From: Winogradskyella vincentii
Lineage (GTDB): Bacteria; Bacteroidota; Bacteroidia; Flavobacteriales; Flavobacteriaceae
DNA: 64,000 bases
Assembly: GCF_020166345.1 (NCBI RefSeq)
Contig: NZ_JAIUJS010000003.1
Coordinates: 310,001-374,000, forward strand
Reading direction: 5' to 3'
A model generated the notes under the pieces. That model was not told the origin of the DNA. It made no database searches and saw only the letters and a program-made list of their open reading frames with translations. The position numbers were made by a program, and so were the translations under genes. Position 1 is the first letter of the stretch. Each line of letters begins with the position of its first letter. This document shows positions 16,807-27,608 of this stretch, piece by piece.

Positions 16807-19800
16807 TTACCTGTATAGTGTAAAATGTCCAACAAACTCTTTATCGACATTAGGATCATTTGTTTTTACAACAAACCAATAATCGCCTGTTGGTAATTCA
16901 TGTCCGTTATATCTACCATCCCAAACTTCACCTACCTGATAAGTCGCAACCTTTCTACCATATCTATCAAAAATGTCAAAGGTTAGATTTGGATAGTTTT
17001 CAGTACAACCTGGTGACCATGTATCATATTCACCATCTCCATTTGGTGTAAACCAATTTGGAATACATATATCTATAAATTCTAATTCAATTTGCGCTTC
17101 GGCAATACAACCGCTACTGTCAACTACAGTGATAGTATAAATACCAGACTCCGTAATGATGAAAGATGTTTGATCTCCATAATCTTCATCATTCATGTAA
17201 TAGGTATATTCTCCAGATCCACCTGTTGCATTGGCAAGAATTTCATTTATTTCGCCTTCAGATAATTGTAGTTCTACTGGTTCATAACCTTCAATATCAA
17301 ATAATGGTGTAGACTGAATACATCCATTTGTATGCCTTACTTCAATATAATGATCAGGACCAACCGGAACATCTGTAAAAATGTTACTTGCCTGGTAAGG
17401 ACCTCCGTCAAGTGAATAATCAAACTCAGTTAGATCTGTATTTGAATCATCTATTGAAACAGTAACAGTGTTACCTTGGGAATTATCCTGACATACATAT
17501 TCTACAGCTACATCAGGATTTATTATTACTGGTTCTGGGAATGTAATATTCCATTCAGATTCACAACCTTCTGCATCACGCACATATACTATGTGATCTC
17601 CACCTCCTAAACCAGTAAAGTCAAATTGTGTTTGTGTTGCAAGACCTGTAGTATATGGACCATCATAATTATCTAAACTCACACTATATGGTAAGTTGCC
17701 ACCTGATATATCTATGCTAAACTCGCCATCCATATCACCATCACACACCTCTGGAAATAAAGAATCTGGTACGATACTTAGGATTACTTGGTCAGGTTCT
17801 GAAATAGTGAAATTAAATGTTAAGTAACATCCTAATTCATCTTGAACTATCAAATCATAATCACCAGGTGAAAGATTTTCAAATACATTCGTTTCGAAAA
17901 ATTGATTCAATTGTGGTGAAATTGCATATTTAACGATTCCTGTTCCTCCAGTTGCAGTGATTTCCACGGCACCATTTTCAGTACCTGTACATGTTACATC
18001 TGTTATGGCAATTGTAGCGTCAAGAGCTGTTGTAGGTTCAGTAATTGAAATTGGAGACGATGTAACCGAACAATCTTGACTTTCTACAGATACAACATAA
18101 TCACCTGCCACTAAACCAGTAAAGTATCCTGGTAAGTCCTGTGTGGCAGTTATATCATTCCCATTTCCATCTTGTAAGGTATATACGTAATCTCCTAAAC
18201 CACCTTGAGCTGTTGCGGTAATTGATCCATTATTATCTCCAGCACAATTAATTGTAGGATTTGTAGAATCTAAAACAATAGAAAGCTCAGGTAAAGGATC
18301 TATAGTGATTTCATTTGAAATTGATGCAATACAATTATTTGCATCTCTAACATAGTAGTCATAAGTTCCAGGAGTTACAGTGAAAGTTGTAGACGTTGTA
18401 AAACTACCTAGAATAGTACTAAAGTTAGGATTATCACTATATGTGTAAGAACCTGTTCCACCTGTAGCACTTAGCGTAAGAGTGGTGTCAGTATTACAAG
18501 ACTGGGTAGTGTTAACTACTAAATTGGCATTTACAGGTGTTGGTTCTGATATAACAATATCAACCGAGGTTAAAGTACAATTGAATCCATCTTCAATGGT
18601 AACCGAATATGTACCCGCACCTAAGTCAGTAAACACATTTGATGTTTGAGGACCTGAAGAACTTACTGTTGGTGAAATTGTATTTAATGTATATGTATAA
18701 TTACTACCTTGTCCACCAGATACATTATCAATTGTAATGGTTCCATTTTGATCTCCAAAACATGACAAACTATTTGTGCTAGGAGTAAAATCTGCAGAAA
18801 TTGGATTTGGTATATCTAAAACAATATTGGTTGAAGCAATACAATTTTCAGCATCTCTTACATTAATCGTATAGTTACCAGCTGATAACCCTGTAAATGT
18901 ACCATTACTTGAAAACGGAATAGACGCGTCACCTGTTAACTCATATTCATAATCTCCCCAACCGCCTTCTGCAATTGCAACAATTGTTCCTTGGTTATTA
19001 TCGCAAGTAACATTTGATGTTTCCGACGCTGTAACCGTTAAATTATCTATTGGTGAAGGAATTATAATATCTGTCGAAGCATTACAAAATGGAACATAAG
19101 TCTCAGTTATTACAACTGAATATGTACCTCCAGCTAATCCATTAACATTTATTGGATTAGTAGATGTATTTGCGTTTACAGTTCCAAATACTGATGTATT
19201 TGTGCTATCGAAAACTTCATATGTGTACGAACCGTTATAACCATTAACCAGTAAATCAAAACTACCTGAATTATCACCAAAACAAGTTACCAAGTATGGT
19301 GTAGTAATTATAGTAGGAGGTGTTGCTTCTGGAACTGCAATTGTTATGTCTTCAGTACATAAAGTCACTGTGTCTGTAACAGTTATTGTGTAAACTCCAG
19401 CTGGTAATCCTGAATATGTATTACCTGTCAATACTGTTGTCGCAGGATTTGGACTAATACTATAGGCATAACTCCCTGAACCTTGGGATGCACTAATAGT
19501 AATTTCGCCATCATCGTTATTACATGACGGTGTAGCTAAAAGTGAACCGTTAATCTCAATTGGAGCATAAACATCAACACTAACTAAATTGCCACATCCA
19601 TTTGCATCTTGAATTTCAATAGTGTGCGTACCAGAAAATAAATTTGAAATGGTAAACGGGAACGATTGTGTTTGGAAGGCACCACCATCTATACTGATGC
19701 TATATGGCGCTATTCCTGCTGTGTCTAAGTTTACATCTATTTCAAAATTTCCATCAGAAAGCAAACAATTGTCAATTACTGTGGCAGAAATAACTGGTGT

Positions 19801-22800
19801 GTCATCCTGAGGTAAAATTACAACAGGACTAGAAACAATACATCCGTAGGTGTCTAATACATGAACATAATAATTACCTGCATCTCTGTTAAAAGTGCTC
19901 GTCGAAGACCATCCACTATCTGATGCTAAAGGAGCAGTTGCAGTTGTGGTCAATTGATATTCATATGGTGCTGTTCCATTTTCACCAAATGCACTGATTA
20001 TACCTGAGTTTGCATTACAATTTGCATTTTGATCTATGTTAACTGTCAGTTCTAATGGAAAGGCAGATTCTGTGATATTAAAAGGCGCTGTTACTACACC
20101 ACAACCTGCATTGGGTCCGGATGTTTCGCTTATCCAAACATAATAGTTTCCAAAATCCAGTGGTCCTAAATCTGTAACAGTTAAGGATCCGTTTGCATTT
20201 ACTGTTCCACTACCTGATATACCTGTACTAGCTAATGTTAATGAATCAAATATTTCATAGTTTACATCTACGGAAGTTCCGTAAATACTATTTATAGTAA
20301 ATGATACATTACCATCCGCACTCCCTGTACAAGTAATATTGTTTGATCCTACAGCACTTAGCGTAAGAGTTGAACTGGTTGGGATAGGAGCAGTTGCCGG
20401 CTCATAATAACTACAATTTGTTGACTGGTCATAAACAATGAAGGTATAACTTACACCAGGTGTAAGACCTGTAAAAGTTGCTGATTGACTGCCTGGCGCA
20501 TCCTCAGGTATCCAAGAACCTGGTGGGTTAGGGTAAACCGAAATAGGTCCTTGGTAAATACTGAAAAAGAATGGACCGCTACTAACTAAGGAAGTTCCTA
20601 TACTTACTACAGCTTCTCCACCAGTTGCGCAGTTAACTGTTGTATTAATATTAATATCTAAATCTGTAGGAGGAGATGCTACAAGTACATCTTGAACAAG
20701 AATAGAGCACCCATTAGCATCAACTACATTAATTTCATATAAACCAAAATCAACTACATCAAAACTTACAGAAGTTGATCCTGTAGTATTTAATTCTGAG
20801 TTGGCGTAACCGTTAGTTCCAGTAACAAAATAATTGTATGGTGCTGTACCACCTGTTACAGAATCTATAATTACTGAACCTTGAGAGACTCCACCTGGAC
20901 CACAAGTAATATCAACTGTACTATAGTTAACATTTATTGCGTCTGGTTCGCTTATTACAACAGTTTCTGTATCTGTACAAGAATTAGCGTCTGTTAAAGT
21001 AATTGTATATGAACCAGCTGGTAAACTTGATGTCTGGTTTCCGTAATTGGTGGCAGTTGTATCATTATAAATATTTATTGTAAACGGAGGTGTACCAGCT
21101 GAGGTATCAATTGTAATATCTAAGGAACCATTTGATTCACCATTACAAAGAATATCTTGACTTTGTGTTATAAAACTAATTTCTGGTGCTGACAACGGAT
21201 TTATTGTAATGACAGAAGATTCAGCTATACATCCATTTGCATCCGTAATTTCAAATTGATAGGTTCCGTCTGTTGAAGTTGAATAATTGAATGTAGTCCC
21301 TGTACTTCCTAATGGAGCATAAGCACCACCATTAATTGAAACAGCATATGTATAAGGTGCAGGACCAGTAATTGTTCCTGATAATATGGCATCAGGACTA
21401 ATAGTACAGTTAAGATCTTGTGTTAATATTACATTAACAGAAGGAGATGGTATTGGGTCTAATGTATATGACTCAACATATGTACATCCATTTTCATCTC
21501 TTACCTGAAATGTATAGGTTCCTGGAACTAATCCACTAAAGCTATTTGATGTTTGATATGCCGTTGTTGCAGCAGCAGGTGCAATAATTTGGTATTCAAG
21601 AGTTCCCGTCCCTCCAATAGTATTTGTTATAGAAACTGTGCTCGTATTCGTTGGACAAGTAATAGGAGTATTATCAAACTCCATATCAGTTGGTGGGTCA
21701 ATAGGATCTATTACAATTGTATTTGCAACATATGTACAAATATTAGCATCACTGATAGTAATAGTGTAAGTTCCTGGAGTTAAATTATTGAATACGTTAC
21801 TAGATTGAAAATTTGTGCCATCAATACTATAGGTATATGGAGGATTTCCTCCAGTAACACTTGTTACGGTTATAGTTCCATCGCCTGTACAAGAAAACGT
21901 ACTCGTTAACTCTGCAGTCCCTGAAATGGCTGTGTTTTCAATTATTGAAACGCTCTGAGTATTTGTGTTACATATTGCTGTTCCAGATGTGTATTGTATA
22001 ATGACATCATAGTCACCTGCAGTCAAACCAGAAAATACATTCGAATTTACAAATGTAGTTCCTCCATCAATACTATATTGAATGCTATTTCCATTTGGGT
22101 TTGTAACATTTATTGTTATTGTACCGGTATCACCTGTGCCACCACATAAAATATCTGTGGTTGAAATATTGAACACTGGCTCTGGGATTGGATCAACAGT
22201 GATTGTTGTGTCTGCACTACAGTTGTTAGAATCAACAACCGTTATATCGTATGTACCTGCACTACTAACGGTAAATTTAGGTACTGTTTGAAAATCAGTA
22301 GTACTATTTATATAATAAAAGTAAGGCGGTGTTCCTCCAACTGGGTAAATGGTAATCTCACCGTCAGTACAAGATAAAGGTATTGTAATTGCAGCCGTAA
22401 CCGTTAATAATGGTGGATCAGTAATGGTAACATCCTCAGAATAGATACAACCATTTTCAGATTCAACTGTTACCGTATAAGTTCCAGCATTTAAGTTCTC
22501 AAAATTATATGTGTTTTCTGTTATGGGCCCAACACTATTAACCAAAGTTCCACCATTAAAAATAGAGTAGGAGTATTGAGGGTCAATATCATTTGCAGCT
22601 AAAAGTATACTACCCTGTCCGCCATTACATAAAGGCTGAATAACTGTAGCCTCACCAGAGAAATCCCTATCTCTGATTAGTACTTCAGGTACTGAGAAAA
22701 TACATGGGTTTGTAGGAATACCTACTTGTCTTATATAAACAGTATAAGTACCAGGTGTACTTACAGAAAATAAATTACTTGATTGGTAGTTTACACCGTC

Positions 22801-25020
22801 TAAACTGTATTCATATCCATTAGGTACGTCGTTTACAATTATATTACCAGGCGTAGCACAAATAATGTCATTAGATTCTACCGTTGGATTGAGTATATTT
22901 TCATAAACATTAAAGTAAAACTGATTAAAACATCCTCCAGGATAGTTTAATGTAAGTCTGAATTGACCTGATGAATCTGCCAGAAAATCTGGTCCTGTAG
23001 CCACTTGATTCCAAACACATGAACTATCTTCATTAGCGCAATCTGGATCTACAACAGCAGTACAACTAGATTCGTCTAGTTGTTCCCATATGATTGACGT
23101 GGTATTGGCAATATTTGTTTCAATAAATCTCGAATCACCAGCACCACATAAGAAAATATTCGGTAATAATTTACCATCATTAGGACAAGTCACAACTTCA
23201 TCTGCATATGGAATAACAGGGTTTTCAACATCTCCTCCAAATAATTGAACTTCATATTGTTGCTCAATAGATTGACAAGGTGCAATTGCATTATTAAAGG
23301 AATAATAAGTCCCTGAAGCATTAACAGTAATTGTTTGCGTATTTCCAATTACAGGTGTACCAGTTGGACTTGTGGACCATGTGTATGAATCATATCCATT
23401 AGCTGCCGTTAGTTCTACAGAATCACCACATAGTATAACTTCCTCTATAAACTGACAGTCTAAATCTGCCAAGAAATTAGTTGCTTGTGGAGTGAATAAA
23501 CAACCTGTATTGCTGTTTAAACTTGGATCATCTGTGATTTGAAATATCGGGTTAAAAAAGCCATTATATGTTGCATAAGCTTGATTATTGATAATATTAG
23601 AACAAGCATCTGCCAATTCACCACACGAATCAACTACTTGTACTTCAATTCTTATTTCATAAACAGGATCATTCTCTTCTACTAAAGAATTATCAATATT
23701 GAATATTATTTCTCGAGTTGTTGGATTATAACTGGCAACAGTAACTCCAGGTGGTAAAATTAAGTCTGTTGGATAATTAAAGATGATATTGATTGGGAGT
23801 ATATCTCTAATTTGAAAATTAGTTGCATTATCATTACCAGTATTCTGAAAACCAATTACGTAATTCAACGGTGCACCTAAATCCACTAACTGACCTCCAA
23901 TATCATTACCCATATCGTCTTCTACTATTTTTGTAAGAACTATGTTAGGCTCGATGATTTCTACAGCAAAGGCAAAGAAATACGGAAAATAAGTATCACC
24001 GCTTGTCTCTAAAGTAATAACTCCAGATGTGGCATCATTAGCAATTACAGAATTACCTGGATTAGGTACCGTAATTGTACCAGTATCAAATCCTAAAGTA
24101 TTAGCACTATTTGGTACTCTATTTGTTACGGGAGTTGCATCTAAACGTGTAACTGAGCTATTAAAGAAGTTAGTTGCAGGTCTATCAACTGTAGAAAGGT
24201 TAGTCCCGTTGAGTAATAATTGATCTCCTAAAATAGGACTGTCTCCTTCAAGTGTTGCAAAAGCAAAATTTGCTCTAACTGGAGCAGGAGCAGGGACCGT
24301 TCTAAAACCATCCACTGGGATATCTAATGTCGGATTTCCACCAGGAACACTAATGGCACTGAAACCATCAAAACTCGTAATAGATTTACCAGGTAATGTT
24401 GGATCTTCATATACAATAAATAGTGACCAACCAGCTGATTGACCCGTACCGTTAAATGGATTAAATGTTGCAGTTTCTCCAGTTGCAGAAGAGACATTGG
24501 CAACAGTATATGTGCCTAAATCGTTTCCAAATCCAGTAACAATGTCTGTAACGTCTGCAAAACACGCATAAGAAAAACTATCTCCACCATCAACAGTCGT
24601 ACCATTTGCGTCATATATTATTGTTCCTGTAATATCGTTATATCCTCCTTCAGGACCCATGAATTTCACTTCCGTTATTGGTTCACTGCCTGGATTTACA
24701 GCACCCCAATACAAACCTGCATAAATAATTCTATAACAGTTTGGGTTAGGAATTTCTAAGTCTGCACTAGACGAACTGAAAGTAGAAGGATCACCATCAA
24801 TATCGATATATTGCATATCTACATTATGGTTGTATATATTTAAATCATTAAATGGATTATTATCTGGTCCAAGAATATTATTACCAATTAATACAATATC
24901 CCCTTTTAAATCTTGATTAAATCTTGGTGTAAATGGCTCATAATTCTGGGCATATGATTGAAGCCCCATTACCAGAATGGTAATTAGAATTATAATTCTT
25001 GAAAATGTAGGTCTTTTCAT
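16807..25020 (-). CDS. Giant SprB-like repeat adhesin with T9SS type B sorting domain
   Basis: The 2737-residue protein has a signal peptide (about 1-24, SYAQ). Residues to about 360 are a non-repeat beta-rich domain, and a DUF11-like segment (VLTKIVEDDMGNDIGG) follows near 370-480. From about 750 to 2640 there are about 22 SprB-type repeats of 80-95 residues, each ending in a variant of G-T-Y-x-[VI]-x-[VI]-x-D-x-x-x-C. The last 85 residues (WFTPNGDGEYDTW, DRYGRKV, YWFVVKT) are a gliding-motility-associated type B sorting domain. It should be exported by T9SS and displayed on the cell surface, probably for adhesion or gliding. It is flanked by two PorP/SprF genes. Conserved Cys, one or two per repeat, may crosslink domains. 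Confidence 0.93.
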   Translation of the reverse strand: MKRPTFSRIIILITILVMGLQSYAQNYEPFTPRFNQDLKGDIVLIGNNILGPDNNPFNDLNIYNHNVDMQYIDIDGDPSTFSSSSADLEIPNPNCYRIIYAGLYWGAVNPGSEPITEVKFMGPEGGYNDITGTIIYDANGTTVDGGDSFSYACFADVTDIVTGFGNDLGTYTVANVSSATGETATFNPFNGTGQSAGWSLFIVYEDPTLPGKSITSFDGFSAISVPGGNPTLDIPVDGFRTVPAPAPVRANFAFATLEGDSPILGDQLLLNGTNLSTVDRPATNFFNSSVTRLDATPVTNRVPNSANTLGFDTGTITVPNPGNSVIANDATSGVITLETSGDTYFPYFFAFAVEIIEPNIVLTKIVEDDMGNDIGGQLVDLGAPLNYVIGFQNTGNDNATNFQIRDILPINIIFNYPTDLILPPGVTVASYNPTTREIIFNIDNSLVEENDPVYEIRIEVQVVDSCGELADACSNIINNQAYATYNGFFNPIFQITDDPSLNSNTGCLFTPQATNFLADLDCQFIEEVILCGDSVELTAANGYDSYTWSTSPTGTPVIGNTQTITVNASGTYYSFNNAIAPCQSIEQQYEVQLFGGDVENPVIPYADEVVTCPNDGKLLPNIFLCGAGDSRFIETNIANTTSIIWEQLDESSCTAVVDPDCANEDSSCVWNQVATGPDFLADSSGQFRLTLNYPGGCFNQFYFNVYENILNPTVESNDIICATPGNIIVNDVPNGYEYSLDGVNYQSSNLFSVSTPGTYTVYIRQVGIPTNPCIFSVPEVLIRDRDFSGEATVIQPLCNGGQGSILLAANDIDPQYSYSIFNGGTLVNSVGPITENTYNFENLNAGTYTVTVESENGCIYSEDVTITDPPLLTVTAAITIPLSCTDGEITIYPVGGTPPYFYYINSTTDFQTVPKFTVSSAGTYDITVVDSNNCSADTTITVDPIPEPVFNISTTDILCGGTGDTGTITINVTNPNGNSIQYSIDGGTTFVNSNVFSGLTAGDYDVIIQYTSGTAICNTNTQSVSIIENTAISGTAELTSTFSCTGDGTITVTSVTGGNPPYTYSIDGTNFQSSNVFNNLTPGTYTITISDANICTYVANTIVIDPIDPPTDMEFDNTPITCPTNTSTVSITNTIGGTGTLEYQIIAPAAATTAYQTSNSFSGLVPGTYTFQVRDENGCTYVESYTLDPIPSPSVNVILTQDLNCTISPDAILSGTITGPAPYTYAVSINGGAYAPLGSTGTTFNYSTSTDGTYQFEITDANGCIAESSVITINPLSAPEISFITQSQDILCNGESNGSLDITIDTSAGTPPFTINIYNDTTATNYGNQTSSLPAGSYTITLTDANSCTDTETVVISEPDAINVNYSTVDITCGPGGVSQGSVIIDSVTGGTAPYNYFVTGTNGYANSELNTTGSTSVSFDVVDFGLYEINVVDANGCSILVQDVLVASPPTDLDININTTVNCATGGEAVVSIGTSLVSSGPFFFSIYQGPISVYPNPPGSWIPEDAPGSQSATFTGLTPGVSYTFIVYDQSTNCSYYEPATAPIPTSSTLTLSAVGSNNITCTGSADGNVSFTINSIYGTSVDVNYEIFDSLTLASTGISGSGTVNANGSLTVTDLGPLDFGNYYVWISETSGPNAGCGVVTAPFNITESAFPLELTVNIDQNANCNANSGIISAFGENGTAPYEYQLTTTATAPLASDSGWSSTSTFNRDAGNYYVHVLDTYGCIVSSPVVILPQDDTPVISATVIDNCLLSDGNFEIDVNLDTAGIAPYSISIDGGAFQTQSFPFTISNLFSGTHTIEIQDANGCGNLVSVDVYAPIEINGSLLATPSCNNDDGEITISASQGSGSYAYSISPNPATTVLTGNTYSGLPAGVYTITVTDTVTLCTEDITIAVPEATPPTIITTPYLVTCFGDNSGSFDLLVNGYNGSYTYEVFDSTNTSVFGTVNANTSTNPINVNGLAGGTYSVVITETYVPFCNASTDIIIPSPIDNLTVTASETSNVTCDNNQGTIVAIAEGGWGDYEYELTGDASIPFSSNGTFTGLSAGNYTINVRDAENCIASTNIVLDIPNPISADFTPSTNSLSCFGDQNGTITIDNVSGGQGSNYTYTLNTISPTVSSSGPQTSNVFTDLGAGTYSVTIEDGFNCTLTSVDIVISEPTPVNANLVVNTTQSCNTDTTLTLSATGGTGSYTYSDNPNFSTILGSFTTSTTFTVTPGTYDYYVRDANNCIASISNEITIDPLPELSIVLDSTNPTINCAGDNNGSITATAQGGLGDYVYTLQDGNGNDITATQDLPGYFTGLVAGDYVVSVESQDCSVTSSPISITEPTTALDATIAITDVTCTGTENGAVEITATGGTGIVKYAISPQLNQFFETNVFENLSPGDYDLIVQDELGCYLTFNFTISEPDQVILSIVPDSLFPEVCDGDMDGEFSIDISGGNLPYSVSLDNYDGPYTTGLATQTQFDFTGLGGGDHIVYVRDAEGCESEWNITFPEPVIINPDVAVEYVCQDNSQGNTVTVSIDDSNTDLTEFDYSLDGGPYQASNIFTDVPVGPDHYIEVRHTNGCIQSTPLFDIEGYEPVELQLSEGEINEILANATGGSGEYTYYMNDEDYGDQTSFIITESGIYTITVVDSSGCIAEAQIELEFIDICIPNWFTPNGDGEYDTWSPGCTENYPNLTFDIFDRYGRKVATYQVGEVWDGRYNGHELPTGDYWFVVKTNDPNVDKEFVGHFTLYR

Positions 25021-25087
25021 GGCTTTTAAATTTTCACTTTGAAATAGTCATTAGGGCTCAGACTAAATCATAGCATTGCTTAACTAT

Positions 25088-27607
25088 TTAGTTTTCTATT
25101 TTCATGAGGGACATATTTATATTATATGGTCTCGTTCCTTTTTTGTTCAGTGCTTCATTTGCTTCTTGAAGACTATTAAATTTATCAGTATAGATATAAT
25201 ATTTGCTTGTACTCACGTCGTAAAAGAAATCCACATCTTGTCTGCCAGAAGCAATAACCTTAGTAACAAAGTCATTTCTTTTAGTAATATTGCTATGTAC
25301 TGCAAGCACCAAATAGAATCCACTTTCTACGTTATTGATATTCTTAAGTATCTTAATACTATTGCCCTGATTTTCACCAAAATCAAAATCATTTTCAGAG
25401 TATGGTGTATCTGATAAGGACGTGATTGATTTAATTGTCTTTAATGTAGCTCTATCTTGCGCATAACGCTCCTCTTCATTATCATAGGCTGCTCTTACGA
25501 TACGTCTTCTTTTTTCAAATTCTGTTGCTACTCTAATAGTTTCTAATCGCGCTTCCAATTGTTGTTTAGTTTCAAGGGCCTGCAATTGTTCTGCCTCTAA
25601 ACGCTTTATTTTCTTTCTGTAAAACAATAAAACAGTCTCGTTAGTTAACGTATCTCCAATTTTAGTTTGTTCTTCATAAAGTGATTTCAAGTCTTCAATT
25701 TTCTTGTTTTGATCTTCAATTATCCTATCTAAATCAGCTTTTATAGCATTTAGTTTATTATTTTCTACCGTAACACTTTTAAAGGGACGTGGTGCAACTG
25801 TTATTCCTTGTTCGCTTAGGTCATTTTCTTCTTTAAGTGCTTTTAAATCTTCATCTTTAATTTCTATTATAGCGTTATAATCACTTAATAGTTTGTCTTG
25901 CTCTTTTTTAGTTGCTTCAACAATTGAATCCATTCCTAACATGGTCTTACCAAACTCATCTTTAGGATTTGTAATTAATTCTTTTTCGGCTTTTTGTTCT
26001 TCGAGCAACTTGGCTTCAGCTTCGTCCTTAGCTTTTTGTTCCTCTAACAATTTAGCTTGAGCTTCAGCCTCTTCCTTAGCTTTTTGTTCTGCTAAAAGTT
26101 TAGCCTGAGTTTCAGCCTCTTCTTTAGCTTTTTGCTCTGCTAATAGTTTAGCTTGTGCTTCAGCCTCTTCTTTAGCTTTTTGCTCTGCTATCAGTATAGA
26201 TTGTGCCTCAGCTTCTTCCTTTGCTTTTTGTTCTGCTAAAAGTTTAGCCTGAGTTTCAGCCTCTTCTTTAGCCTTTTGTTCTGCTAAAAGTTTGGCCTGA
26301 GCTTCAGCCTCTTCTTTAGCTTTTTGCTCTGCTAATAGTTTAGCCTGAGTTTCAGCTTCTTCCTTAGCCTTTTGTTCTGCTAAACGTTTGGCCTGAGCTT
26401 CAGCCTCTTCTTTAGCTTTTTGCTCTGCTAAAAGTTTAGCCTGAGTTTCAGCCTCTTCTTTAGCTCTTTGCTCTTCTAATAGTTTGGCATCTTGCTCTCC
26501 TTGTACAGAAGTATTTTCCTGATTGATTGTTTCTTCAGAAGATTTTACAATTGCTACTGGTTTTGCAGTAGTGGCTTTCTTTGATGTTGTATTTGTTTTA
26601 CGTCTTCTTGAAGCAGATGCTGTTCTTGAACGACCTCTTCTAGGCTCAGTTGAAATTAGGCCACTTATTTCGTCATCACCACTATAGTAGTAGTTTTTGT
26701 TTTCTTTAAACCTATAAGCTAATGTAATATCATGTGAAGGTCCAAAATTATTAAGATCTCCAACTGTAGTTTCAAAATTATATTCAATTGCAATCTGTGT
26801 CGTGATATTTAAACCTAATCCTGCGGAAGGGCCAAATACTGAATTGTAACCAACTTGTGCCCATATACCTTTTGGTACTGTTACCATAGCAATTCCCGAA
26901 ACTATTGTTTCTTCACTTCTAAATTCTGAACGTACCAAGGCAGAAAACTTTGCATTATCAAAAAATCCACGGCTTTGCATATACCCAGTATACATCGCGT
27001 GAGCTTGTATACCTTGCTCAGGATTGTCCTCAATCATTTCCGAAGTCTGCAAATTGTATGAAACCAAATTGTTCACAGAAACTCCAAAATCAAAAAATTC
27101 TGTACCATAATTAATACCAGGACTTGTTGTAAGAATAAAATTAGATGGTACATTGTTTAATGATGGATCACTAAAGTTTGTAACCACATTAGATGTATTA
27201 ATGCCACTACTATAGGCACCAATGTTCAAACCAAATGTTAGGTTGTTCATTCGGCTAACTCTAGCATTATAAGCAAAGTTTAAAATTCCTCCAAAAGTCG
27301 TTAATACACCAAAATTTTGCTGAAATACGCTCACACCAGCTCCAATATTTTCTCCAAATCTTCCTGAATAACCTGCCATATAGGTTAAAGGTGCATCTTC
27401 AAACTGTACCCATTCTCTCTTGTTATAAAGACTAATGAACTTTGATTGTTCTCTAACAAAACTGAATGTTGGATTAATAATGTACTTGTTAAATGTCAAT
27501 GAATTTCTAACAGGTAGATTTAAGGCAACAACACCATCTTCTTCTTGTGCAATTGTAAATTGAACAGAAAAAAGAATAATAATCAATATGATTGGTGTCA
27601 TTCTCAT
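25088..27607 (-). CDS. PorP/SprF-type outer-membrane protein fused to a repeat coiled coil and SPOR-like end
   Basis: The 839-residue protein has a signal peptide (about 1-20, TIAQ) and a PorP/SprF barrel at about 25-310 (LPVRNSLTFNKYIINPTFSFV, ITLAYRFKENKNYY). A basic Ser/Arg/Thr-rich linker follows. About ten copies of a 16-residue heptad-like unit (KAKEEAEAQAKLLAEQ with A/T variants) lie at about 375-540, and further helical coiled coil runs to about 750. The C-terminal 80 residues (SGFYLVLAVHSN, YYIYTDKFNSLQEANEAL) look like a SPOR domain, a peptidoglycan-binding fold. A barrel tethered to the cell wall through a periplasmic rod is inferred. It starts one base after the upstream stop and precedes the adhesin by 67 bases. 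Confidence 0.85.
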   Translation of the reverse strand: MRMTPIILIIILFSVQFTIAQEEDGVVALNLPVRNSLTFNKYIINPTFSFVREQSKFISLYNKREWVQFEDAPLTYMAGYSGRFGENIGAGVSVFQQNFGVLTTFGGILNFAYNARVSRMNNLTFGLNIGAYSSGINTSNVVTNFSDPSLNNVPSNFILTTSPGINYGTEFFDFGVSVNNLVSYNLQTSEMIEDNPEQGIQAHAMYTGYMQSRGFFDNAKFSALVRSEFRSEETIVSGIAMVTVPKGIWAQVGYNSVFGPSAGLGLNITTQIAIEYNFETTVGDLNNFGPSHDITLAYRFKENKNYYYSGDDEISGLISTEPRRGRSRTASASRRRKTNTTSKKATTAKPVAIVKSSEETINQENTSVQGEQDAKLLEEQRAKEEAETQAKLLAEQKAKEEAEAQAKRLAEQKAKEEAETQAKLLAEQKAKEEAEAQAKLLAEQKAKEEAETQAKLLAEQKAKEEAEAQSILIAEQKAKEEAEAQAKLLAEQKAKEEAETQAKLLAEQKAKEEAEAQAKLLEEQKAKDEAEAKLLEEQKAEKELITNPKDEFGKTMLGMDSIVEATKKEQDKLLSDYNAIIEIKDEDLKALKEENDLSEQGITVAPRPFKSVTVENNKLNAIKADLDRIIEDQNKKIEDLKSLYEEQTKIGDTLTNETVLLFYRKKIKRLEAEQLQALETKQQLEARLETIRVATEFEKRRRIVRAAYDNEEERYAQDRATLKTIKSITSLSDTPYSENDFDFGENQGNSIKILKNINNVESGFYLVLAVHSNITKRNDFVTKVIASGRQDVDFFYDVSTSKYYIYTDKFNSLQEANEALNKKGTRPYNINMSLMKIEN
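25993..26490 (-). repeat. Tandem repeat of about 48 bp encoding the coiled coil
   Basis: About ten head-to-tail units of 48 bp encode 16 residues each (consensus KAKEEAEAQAKLLAEQ). Units alternate between ETQAK and EAQAK variants, which gives a 96-bp higher-order period, and one unit reads EAQSILIAEQ. The last two units are shortened to 14 residues or less. Such arrays change copy number by recombination or slippage. It is within an open coding frame, not a CRISPR. Confidence 0.9.
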
Positions 27608-27608
27608 T

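Noticed and set aside
25993-26490. Regular 48-bp repeats considered as a CRISPR array
   Set aside because: The repeats are contiguous without unique spacers and encode an in-frame coiled coil.
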